DNA of 64,000 nucleotides from contig OY754469.1 of the NCBI GenBank assembly GCA_963575645.1, positions 19,300,001-19,364,000 on the forward strand, in the 5' to 3' direction. Each line of letters begins with the position of its first letter. Within the stretch, counting starts at the first letter, position 1. Below, one piece after another: positions 56,041 through 64,000 of the stretch. The position numbers were made by a program, and so were the translations under genes. The DNA comes from Xanthostigma xanthostigma. Its lineage: Eukaryota > Arthropoda > Insecta > Raphidioptera > Raphidiidae. The notes beneath the pieces are model-generated. The model was not told the DNA's origin and made no database searches. It worked only from the letters and a program-made list of their open reading frames with translations.

Positions 56041-56281
56041 CAGTGTTGCCAGGCTAGTACAATTGTACTAGATCTAGTACTTTTTTGTCATTTTCTGTAC
56101 GCTAGTAAAAAGAAAAAAGGTCATTCGTTTTTTTTTTGCTCTCCAATTGTGCACGCAAAAAGATTATTTAAGCCAGGTTGTTAAAAAAAAAGTCATTTGT
56201 GGTTGGCAAATCTTAAAAAAATTCTAGTACTTTTTTCAACCCTGATCTAGTACGCAAAACAAAAAAGTTTTGGCAACACTG
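56041..56281. mobile_element. hAT-like miniature element with perfect 8-bp duplication
   Basis: Starts CAGTGTTGCCAGG and ends TTTTGGCAACACTG, flanked by AATGGAGG on both sides (56033-56040, 56282-56289). Internal 'tctagtacttttttg' motifs repeat near both ends in direct orientation. Terminus and duplication length identify hAT. At 241 bp it is entirely non-coding. It lies inside LINE-derived sequence. Confidence 0.88.
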
Positions 56282-56284
56282 AAT

Positions 56285-56446
56285 GGAGGATGAAACAGCC
56301 AACCATTTACTGTTCGAATGCGAGACCCTGGCCTACAGGAGAACAACCATCCTTGGATACATCGATGAGAGCGGAGTAATTCCCCAGAACAATATACTCA
56401 CCAATCTTCTGGAGATCATGAAAAGATCCAAACTATTGGAGGTCTA
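56285..56446 (+). pseudogene. LINE ORF2 C-terminal (zinc-knuckle) fragment
   Basis: The frame beginning at the target duplication reads MEDETANHLLFECETLAYRR, followed by TILGYID and a stretch ending KRSKLLEV before a TAG. 'E(D/E)ETa.HlLfeCp.la..R' is the histidine and last cysteine of the C-terminal CCHC found in Jockey/R1-type LINEs. The two upstream cysteines are not visible across the hAT insertion. Only the extreme C-terminus survives. Confidence 0.65.
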
Positions 56447-57097
56447 GATCTACGACAAGGGGGAGCACAAAAATTCTTTTAGGATGACGTGCATAACGGA
56501 CTATTAACCATAACCCCTAATGTATTCATACATATGAACGCAATTACGCTCGAAGTCCCATGACATCCATACCATAAGAAGAGAGCTAAAGGCCGCTGCA
56601 CACGAAGCCGGGTTTGCCGCTAGAAACACTGCTGGGACTCGGGCTGGCTGCCGGCTATGCGGGTTACAAAGATGGAAAATTGGAAAAGACGTAACTGCAG
56701 GATCGCCTGCGAGGTTACAAGACGAATTTCAAAGTTTGAACGGGGGTTATTATTCTCGCTAGTTAATTTGTTTGCGTGTTTTTAACAAGAACCAATCACG
56801 AAACAGTATCTTATCACGTGGGAGACATGGACAAACGCCCACAATTAAACACTGCGTCATAGCGTCATGAGACGATAAACGTCCACGTTTGTTAATAATA
56901 TGCGCGCGCACTAAACGCATCTAAGAAGCCAGCTTCAATTCGTAAGGCTCCGGGCACGATACGAGCGTTGAGCGGCGAGCGTCGAACGGCACTCGAGCGT
57001 CACCAGAGCGGCGAGGGTGGTCACGATACAAGCGGCGTTAGAGCAGCTGTTTGAGCGGCAACCTTGATTTGTATCCCAGCTACCAGTGTGTCGCAAT

Positions 57098-57277
57098 ATG
57101 CCTTCGAGTGAGGACCTAGTACATCTTCTGTTGTTATCGGAAAATTCAATATTGAAAAGGCGTGTAGTTCGGGGGTGCAAGCGTGGGATAAAACGATGGG
57201 GGTTCATCCCATTAACAGGAGAAGAAGGGTTTATGGAGAGTACCACCATCTCATCAAACAGTGATGAACGACACTGA
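57098..57277 (+). pseudogene. Candidate Harbinger transposase N-terminus (truncated)
   Basis: The frame from Met 57098 reads PSSEDLVHLLLLSENSILKR and then a basic stretch ending KRWGFIPL. Harbinger transposases often begin with a Leu/acidic region followed by a basic, Trp-rich segment before the DDE domain, which this resembles loosely. The frame ends after 60 codons in what is probably out-of-frame sequence past the deletion junction. No DDE residues remain. Confidence 0.4.
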
Positions 57278-57387
57278 ACTTCACATATCAAACTTTCAAT
57301 TTGAGTATCACTAATTTTTTTCAAAGCAGCAATGTCCTTTTTTTTAAGTTTGGCTGGAGGCCCACGTGGTTCTTGCTCCTCTGACAT
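57240..57387 (-). pseudogene. MADF-domain protein N-terminus (truncated)
   Basis: From Met at 57387 the product reads SEEQEPRGPPAKLKKKDIAA and then TQIESLICEVQCRSSLFDEM. '(L/I)I.EVq.r..LfD' is the start of a MADF domain, the DNA-binding module of the accessory protein of Harbinger transposons. After about residue 50 the similarity ends; the remaining 100 codons of the open frame (to 56935) run antisense through the transposase-side fragment and terminal repeats and are not a natural protein. Confidence 0.55.
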
Positions 57388-57713
57388 CTTGAACTAGACT
57401 TAAAACCGTGGGGAGAAGCATGACTCATCTGAGCGTCGTACAAAAAGTAATCGGGCAGGGTTTGGTGATGCCTTCGACGCTAAGCGGCGCCGCTCACCGC
57501 TCAGGTCTAACGTGACTCCCCTCTTCAAATTTGCACGGCAACATATGGGGCCCGATTGCAGAGCGGTGACGCTCGACGCTCACCGCTCGTATCGTGCCCG
57601 GGGCCTCAGATCGTGTGAAGCGAACACATAAAAGCCATCATGAAAACCAACGCTTGAAAACTAGCAGTTTAGGCTAGTGGCAAAATCAGCCTCGTCGTGT
57701 GCAGCGGTCTTAA

Positions 57714-60500
57714 GATGTTTACACACCAAAAACCTTCTCTTTGCAGAAACACAACTAGAATAATGTAATATAGAGAATAGTCAGTCAGGTCCATCGTAGC
57801 GTATCGTGTGTGTATTGGAATGGAATCTGCCCCGTCTCGTCCCCCACCTTACCACTCATACCTTGGTACAAACAAACACACACAACCAAGGACCAGTCTG
57901 TCCAGTCAGCATAGCATGTACGTGTGCATGGTACACGAATAATATTGTGTTCTGCTATATTATATTATTATACAGCTGCAACTCGTCCGATGTCCCGTCC
58001 CGTCTGTGCCGACATCGCAATGTAGTGCATTATTCGCAAACTCGTCGAAAGGTGCTTAACTAAAGTGATGATAGATTCACTGCAATTCATTGATATGAAT
58101 TTTTTATCGTAGATAACGTTAATAATTTGTTTGCAGTTTCTGTGCTAGCGTTTTTATAAATCAGTGCTTCTCTTTTAATCGGTGTTAGTGTACGTTTTTT
58201 TTGTAGCAATATCTATTGTGATCTAAAGATGCTGTAAGTGTAATGTACTGTGAATGTTTTTTGTGTACAGTAATAAATTTATACAGTGTGCACTATAAAT
58301 AGACTAATGTAAGCAAGTTAAGATAAACACGTGCTGTTTGAATAATTTATAAATTGTTTATGTATCTACAAAATCTGTTAAAACATCAGGAGCACTTAAT
58401 ACCAATGTTCGGTGCAAAATATTAATAAAGTGTGCTAAAACATAGTTTTATCGCTTGTTGTGTTTGGTGTTTTAAAAATATTGTTTTTGTGCTGTCGGTT
58501 AACGCTTTTCGCTGCTTACACGTTGAAAGGACGCCAACATTTCAATATATGATCTGTAATTCAATACAAGGTATTATATTCTTAAAATATTCGTTTTATT
58601 TAGAACTATTCGTATTTATCTGACGTATCAGATTTTCCGTTGAAATGAAGAGGTGTCGTCGAAACCTATTAAAATGTAAAAATGAACCTGAACTACTGTC
58701 ATAATGTATTAATTTTGATACACAGAGACTGTCAAAGCTTGCCATTCGTATAATATGAATCTGTGATATTCTGTAAGTTCATAAATCTATAAAGTTAACT
58801 AAATCTTCGGCCTGGATTTGCAAATTTACATTTACTATCGTCTATTCGACAAACTTGAATTCAATCCGATTTGTAACCTATAGACTTTTTTGTGAAACTT
58901 TTAAAAATCGGGATTTCTCCCATGTGCATATTATACCTATTCATCGCTGTAAAAACAAATGACATCTACTGTAGTATCTGATGAGGAAAGGTAAACACTA
59001 TTTTTATTTGATGCTTTATGAAGCGAAAGCAAATCCCTTTGAAACAATATACTCTGCAATTTATAATATTAATATGTAACCTACGCCTACGTTCATAGTT
59101 TTTACTCATTCATAAAAACGATGCGTCAACAAAAATAGCACAAAAATTATTCAGTGTAGAAACCGCAGTCTGTTGAAGGAAATATCGGAACAATTCATTG
59201 TATTTCAGAGCCTCTTATTTGAATCGTTTAAATTCATAGAAATAATATTAACAGTTACAATTAACAATGATTAATCTTTATTTAAAATGGATGACTAATT
59301 TTTTAATAACTGATGAAATCACAGCTTACCTTGTATGATTCAATTTCTTTGCTCTTGAAATTTATAAAAAAATCGGTTTGTTGTCTGTTGTTTTACCTAA
59401 AGGTCTCATAGACTATCAAACATGTAAGCGTAATAATTTTGAGTATCTTAAAAATTATATTAACAAATAAAACGTTGCATTTGAGATTTTAGCTAGAGTC
59501 GGAACCCATTTCAAAATATTCAGTTTGGCCGCCCTATACGAGGCTTTTGCATTGACAGCCGGGCTATACGATGTTTAATTGAAATGTATATTTCCAAGAA
59601 ATAAATTTATCGTTAGAGTGATAGTAGGTAATCCTACAAAACGTAATTATATCGAAGAGAAAAAAAATCGCGAGAGCTGATCACATCGTATAAGATTAAC
59701 TTTGTTGCTTTCTGCATGCGAATGTCAAATTTGAAAGTGAAACCGTATGAAATCAACGACAACTCTAACGTTTCAATTTAACAATTTGATATCAGCATTT
59801 AAACTGGATTTACTAATACACAACACATATCGTGCTTCTTCTTCGTTTTTACGTCTAACTTCCATAACTGTAAACAAAAAATATTTACAAAAATACGTAG
59901 CGAGAAAGTACGCTTTACTCCATGAGAAGCCCCGCTTAGGATAGTTCACTGGAATGCTTTGTAGATGGCGCATGGATGAAGTAAAATTCCAATACTAACC
60001 TGCTATACAAGTGTGTATAAACGATCCAAACGTGTTTGGTACTGGTAGTCTGTAGACTACTTTACGTTGCAGTAGCAAAAAGATACTTACATAAACAACA
60101 TTTTTAGTTGGATACACGAATGAGTAAACAAGGTATGCATGAAAACATGTTACAACAATCCATAAGTGGTTTATAAATAAAAGTTCGCATCAGAATCAGT
60201 ATCTACAACTTAAATTGAAACGGTTACCAGAATTTTTGTCTGTCGTTACTTAAACTTAAAATATTCATGGATATAGAGATACGATTTCCATGAAAATAAA
60301 AAATCACACGAGAATTTGTGAACAAATTTAGCGCTCACGCAGGCAAGTTCCATTCCCGGGTAACGCCCATATTACTTATTAAATTTCTACATAAAATTAC
60401 TTCGAACTTTTGTCCTGAATCTTCGACTTAAAAACTGCATAGGCACTCGTTACACGCAATAAGGCACTTGTAAATGGACACGGATGGTATCAAATCAGTT
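57714..60500. other. Longest repeat-poor stretch; no recognised gene
   Basis: I see no transposon terminus here. 57790-58060 is less AT-rich and has 'tcagt'-type initiator-like motifs and a TATA-like run (57955-57975), compatible with a promoter or 5' leader, but this is weak. Open frames (65-85 codons) are unrecognised. At 59525-59575 the phrases 'ccgccctatacgagg' and 'gccgggctatacgatg' are related. Confidence 0.3.
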
Positions 60501-60505
60501 AGATG

Positions 60506-61020
60506 CAGTGCCGGATTAAGACTCCTTGATGCACTAAGCATTTCTTGTCTATGGGTCCTCATCCCTAACAGAGGCTGTCTAATTCTAATATTATGTATCT
60601 GTGATGTTAAGTGTATACATAATTTTTTTTTCAAATTGTGAATGTCAATTGTTGACTTCATTTTCAGTACCGAAATTTTCAAAATTTCATTTGTGTGGGA
60701 AAAAATATTTTTTATAAATATAAAGGTTTTGTTCAACGGCGAGTTGGGGGGGCTTCGTATCGCTGTTGAACAAAATCTTTATATTTAAAAATTATTTTGT
60801 ACTTTTTTATCCACATTGCTATAAAATAATGTTTTTTTTTTGTTTTTTTAAACTCTATTTTTAATATTATAACCGTAAAAACCACTCAAATGACAATGTT
60901 TATATAAATTATTGTATTGTCGTGGGTTCTTAATACGTGTGCAAAATTTCAAATTATTCAGACGTCTGGAAGTGGGTGTAAATTAAATGGAAAGATTCCA
61001 TTAGATAGATACGTAACATA
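60506..61020. repeat. hAT-like left end, hairpin and dispersed tail
   Basis: CAGTGCCGGATTAAGACTCC at 60508 resembles a hAT terminus, but no right end was found. A hairpin at 60720-60776 ('aaaggttttgttcaacggcg' / 'cgctgttgaacaaaatcttt') follows, then the tail shared with 33593-33720 ('gtgtgcaaaatttcaaatta' ... 'aaagattccattag'). Confidence 0.5.
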
Positions 61021-61024
61021 TATG

Positions 61025-61928
61025 TGAAGTTAATGAAAGAGCGTTAAAAACAAGCTTTTGCAGCTACGAGGTATTAATTTGAAACCATCGGTACAAGAAT
61101 ATCTCAAGTAGGTACATTCTGTTGAGCATAATAGATGAATCACCCAAATTGAAAGGAAACCGGTCTCCTCATCTCATAATTAAATCTTGAATCACACCTG
61201 TGATTTATTGTTCTCTCTTATAAGTTGGAAACTTGGAATTCATGGTGCCTCGAACACAATACACCTATTGATCTTTTTTTGAATCGATATTAATATTGTG
61301 AAAACAATATTAGAAATAATGTCATTTTCTAGCAGCATAACGGCCTGTGTGTTGAACATAGCGACACTTAGCAATATAATTTTGTAATCGGACGTTAATC
61401 AAAGTTTAAATTTAAAATTCCATCTTCAGCTTATTTTAATACAAAGACTCAGAGCTACCAAACGAGCCCAAAAACAAAACAAAATTTTATCAGTCCTTCG
61501 ATGTGGCGGTTTTTTACCTTTTCTGAGAATGTTGGTTCTTTGGATTTGTCAAATTTTGCAAACGAGCTCCTCATATATACCTAGATACCTACATACAAAG
61601 AATTGTATATATTAATATAGATAATATTAGATAATAATGCGCAAAATGTTCCTATTTGTACAGATACTTTCGCTGCAGTAACTTTATCCGAAAAACTGAT
61701 ATTAATATAGGTGTGTGATAAGAGGATTATTTATGATTACACTGTTCAGTTGATAAGCAAAGTTGCCATAAAATTTCATTTTTAACCGACTTCAAAAAAG
61801 AGGTTATCAAGTTGACATCTTGCAGGAACTTCAGAACCAATTTAAAAATATAATAATATAATATTCTATCCCAATGCTTTTAACGAACAGAGAATTGGCG
61901 CACAACGAATTCAACCAGTTAGTGCAAG
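61025..61928. other. No recognised gene
   Basis: AT-rich. 'ttttaaccgacttcaaaaaa' + 'gaggttatcaa' at 61780-61812 is the common start of a dispersed insect repeat, truncated here. Confidence 0.35.
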
Positions 61929-62214
61929 TAGGGTTGTCATGCATCCGGACTTTTTGGCCATGTCTAGAATTTTAACACTGTCCTGGATGCGGATGGAATT
62001 GTGATGTGTCCGAGATTTTCATAAATATGATGAATGTATAAAATACACCTCAATCACTTCAGTCAAAATAGAAAAAGTGGTTACACTTCCTAATTATTAG
62101 ACTTTATATTTTTCACAGCTGCAAGATTTCTTCTTGATTGTTAAAATTTTCATGCGCGAATCTATCGTTAAGAAGAAAAGACCGGGAATTTATTTTTGCG
62201 TCCTGGCAACCCTG
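61929..62214. mobile_element. Probable hAT-like miniature element
   Basis: Left TAGGGTTGTCATGCATCC and right (inverted) CAGGGTTGCCAGGACGCA are of the CAGNGTTGCCA type. Eight-base flanks (AGTGCAAG, TAAGTATA) do not match, so the insertion may be old or one end misplaced. 286 bp, non-coding. Confidence 0.55.
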
Positions 62215-62615
62215 TAAGTATAAAGTCTCGTCGATTAGCGGTTTTCACATTTAAATGCTATTGAACTGTCCCATTTCTGTTCTGGAAATTTTATGTGATT
62301 CGTTTTATGGTAATTCAGCGATAATAGTTCTTTCTAATGAAATTCGAAAGCAGAATAAAAGCGAAAATATTTATGACATAAAACAATGAACTGCCCTGGA
62401 ACAAAAACCATCTTCTGTTTGCTTTTGTTATGTTAAAAATATCATCTTCTCACAGACTACTGATTAGCCACAGACTCATGTATTATTCGTGCATCTTTGA
62501 ACGCACATGGTAGTATGGCACAATGTGTTTGTTAAGACATTTCTAATTTGCGCAAATAAAATCAAAAACTCAACGTGTTTAGTTAAAGGCACCTATAAAA
62601 AAAAAAAAAAACAAA
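62215..62615. other. No recognised gene
   Basis: AT-rich sequence ending in an A-rich run at 62597-62620. Nothing recognised. Confidence 0.3.
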
Positions 62616-62621
62616 ATAAAA

Positions 62622-62989
62622 AAATTTGAAAAAACCCACGACGAATGTAAATATTGTAATAGAAAAAAATTAGATAAAATTCTAAAATCCCCCGACATGT
62701 TAACGCAGGTAAGTTACCAAAGAAAATCCGTCGGGGGCTGCCATTCACTGCCCTGAAATGAACTAAAATATTGCAATTTTAGAGTATGTGGCTGATTGAA
62801 ATCACGTTTGGTACCTACGTAAAAAACTGTAGTCTAATTTATATTCTTAATTCAGGGCAGCGAACGGCAGCCCTCGACGAATTTTCTTTGATTACTTACT
62901 TGCGTTATGTCGGGGATTTCAGAATTTTATTTTAATTATTTTTCTATTAGGTACAACATTTACATTCGTCGTGGGTTTTTTCAAAATTT
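62622..62989. mobile_element. Inverted-repeat element, arms ~137 bp
   Basis: Left arm 62622-62757 and right arm 62851-62989 are inverted copies: 'ttgaaaaaacccacgacgaa', 'gaaat/aaatcccc(c)gacat' and 'gggctgccattcactgccc' on the left each have counterparts. Divergence is roughly one base in ten with small indels. The 93-bp centre is non-coding. Ends lie in A/T runs, so the exact boundary and duplication are unresolved. Confidence 0.7.
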
Positions 62990-63059
62990 TTAATTTCGTT
63001 TCATTTTAAACTTTTTAGAGATTTTATAAAAGTTTGTTCAGATGGTCTAGACTCTAGAC

Positions 63060-63557
63060 CAGAGGTTCCCAAACTTTTTTGTCTCGTAGACCACTTGCCA
63101 TGTTTTTTGGTTTTGGATAGACCCCCTGCTTATCTGATACTGATTTTTTGCAAATTCATTATTTCAAATGTATTTTTGACAACCGGTATAGTGCTACTCA
63201 CTTTGAACGATTTTAATTTATAACGGTAGTGAAATGTAGTGTGAAATGTTTAGTTTTATACATTTATTAATTAGATTCAAATTAAACGAATCAAATTAAA
63301 ATTTAATTTCTGTTACTGAGGGATGAACCTGATGCTTTAATAATAAATTTTCAACATTTGGCATCAATTTAGTTAGATTTAATCTTAAATCTCTTCGGTT
63401 AACGATGTCCAGTTTGTTTCTTTTTTTGTTAGGAGATTCACTATCGTTGACCCCCATTTTCATTTCATGGACCCCCATTTTTTTCCCGCTGACATGGACC
63501 CCTTGCAAGTTGTCGTCGACCCCTGGGGGTCGATATAGACCACTTTGGGAATCACTG
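63060..63557 (-). mobile_element. hAT-like element with perfect 8-bp duplication and transposase tail
   Basis: Starts CAGAGGTTCCCAAAC and ends TTTGGGAATCACTG, flanked by CTCTAGAC on both sides (63052-63059, 63558-63565). CAGNGGTTCCCAA is a known hAT-type end. 'agaccac' and 'gacccc' motifs recur under both termini. Within lies the last part of a transposase gene on the minus strand. At 498 bp it is an internal-deletion derivative, which hints that a full-length relative exists in the genome. Confidence 0.9.
63296..63508 (-). pseudogene. hAT transposase C-terminal tail
   Basis: The minus-strand frame ends with RRDLRLNLTKLMPNVENLLL and then KHQVHPSVTEIKF. 'LRl.Lt...PnI..L....Q.hpSH' is the usual C-terminus of ZBED5/GTF2IRD2-type hAT transposases. 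The preceding 30 codons (repeated MGVHEM/KMGVND-like text) are translated subterminal repeat and not protein-coding by origin. No catalytic residue remains. Confidence 0.6.
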
Positions 63558-63565
63558 CTCTAGAC

Positions 63566-64000
63566 TCTAGCCGAACTAGCGTACACAGTGTAGCTATATC
63601 TGAGAGCCTAGCTGTCGAATCGCGTTATGTGCGAGAGTGCTTATAATTGTGTTTTTAATAAATGTTTAAGTGTATTGCTGTAAAAAAACACTAGTGACGC
63701 TTGTTAGATCTGTTTGTCCGTAGCACGTTTGTTATGGTTTTTGCGATTATTTTTTGGCGCAGTGCAGCGCCCCCTGGAGCGTTACCATCGTAATATCTGT
63801 CTAAGAACCATCGCAGATGAATTACAAACCCTTTACAGAAAACCGCATCTGAATTGATCAAACCGTTTTCCAAATAAATGGCGACATTCGAGTGCACAAA
63901 CAAACAATCTCTCAAGCTAAACCGCATATACCTTCATCATTCCGTCGTGGGTATAAATATACGGAAATAGTGTACCTATATCAGTTTTATGGTGGCTTTT
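63566..64000. other. No recognised gene at the right edge
   Basis: A 78-codon minus-strand frame (63691-63927) is open and reads LRDCLFVHSNVAIYLENGLI with no recognised domain. The sequence is GC-richer than average, so a host or transposon segment continuing beyond the window is possible. Confidence 0.25.

Larger units (their letters stand above)
56946..57605. mobile_element. Internally deleted PIF/Harbinger-like element
   Basis: Termini GGCTCCGGGCACGATACGAG (left) and, inverted, GGCCCCGGGCACGATACGAG are nearly identical. Flanks are TAA and TCA, an imperfect TWA duplication. 'gcgagcgtcg', 'cgctcaccgctc' and related motifs repeat under both ends. Inside, fragments of two converging genes face each other: a MADF-like start on the minus strand and a candidate transposase start on the plus strand. 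That two-gene layout is characteristic of Harbinger. Confidence 0.72.
56591..57709 (+). mobile_element. GGCCGCTGC-family element carrying a nested Harbinger derivative
   Basis: Starts GGCCGCTGCACACGAAGCC and ends GTGTGCAGCGGTC, followed by TTAA (57710-57713); the left flank is CTAAA, a degenerate TTAA. Family landmarks 'accaatcacgaaacagtatc' and 'cacgtgggagacatgg' are present. At about 56942 the family sequence breaks off for 663 bp of Harbinger-like DNA and resumes at 57606 ('cagatcgtgtgaagcgaac'). Confidence 0.75.

Noticed and set aside
56935..57387. 150-codon minus-strand frame taken as one complete protein
   Set aside because: Only the first ~50 residues look like a MADF protein. The rest is antisense to the other gene fragment and passes through the terminal repeats.

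Overview
This 64 kb window is AT-rich eukaryotic DNA, almost certainly from an insect. The evidence is its repeat content: a Copia-like LTR element whose primer-binding site matches the anticodon half of initiator tRNA-Met (as in Drosophila copia), Penelope-like elements, hAT, PIF/Harbinger-like and pogo-like non-autonomous transposons, and the short repeats headed 'ctagc..cccgcggcttcgcccgcg' that are common in Lepidoptera and Hemiptera. I cannot settle the order from sequence alone. No bacterial-style gene organisation is present, and I found no confident host protein-coding gene. Most open frames are short, chance or transposon-derived, so the window is best read as a gene-poor intergenic or intronic region built from nested transposon insertions.

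Layout. 1-8 kb: reverse and forward copies of a dispersed 'agggttccgtacc' repeat, then a non-autonomous LTR element on the minus strand (4170-7186) and a 546-bp hAT-like element with a perfect 8-bp target duplication (7458-8003). 9-16 kb: short repeats, a hairpin (11195-11379), a 260-bp inverted-repeat element, a pogo-like element and a Harbinger-like TAA-flanked element. 17-25 kb: several long-inverted-repeat elements and one copy of a family bounded by GGCCGCTGC/GCAGCGGCC. 26-27 kb: an internally deleted Copia-like element retaining the start of gag and the end of RNase H. 28-32 kb: a 1.47-kb hAT-like element and a decayed Penelope-like element with inverted terminal copies. 33-38 kb: a 225-bp foldback, a LINE 3' end inserted in a short repeat, a TTAA-flanked GGCCGCTGC element, and 13 bp further on a 1.2-kb TTAA-flanked near-perfect palindrome. 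40-53 kb: Harbinger-like miniature elements, a tRNA-Ile pseudogene, a second Penelope-type inverted pair carrying hammerhead-like motifs, and pogo-like remnants. 53-64 kb: a LINE tail split by a hAT miniature element, a GGCCGCTGC element with a Harbinger derivative nested inside it, and at the right edge a hAT derivative still carrying a transposase C-terminal tail.

The elements do not form a pathway. What links them is history: target-site duplications allow several insertions to be ordered (Harbinger inside GGCCGCTGC element, hAT inside LINE, LINE inside short repeat, Penelope beside short-repeat sequence). Inverted-repeat DNA is unusually dense. The features most worth a second look are the large palindrome, the hammerhead-like motifs in both Penelope-type units, and the collapsed Copia and Harbinger derivatives.
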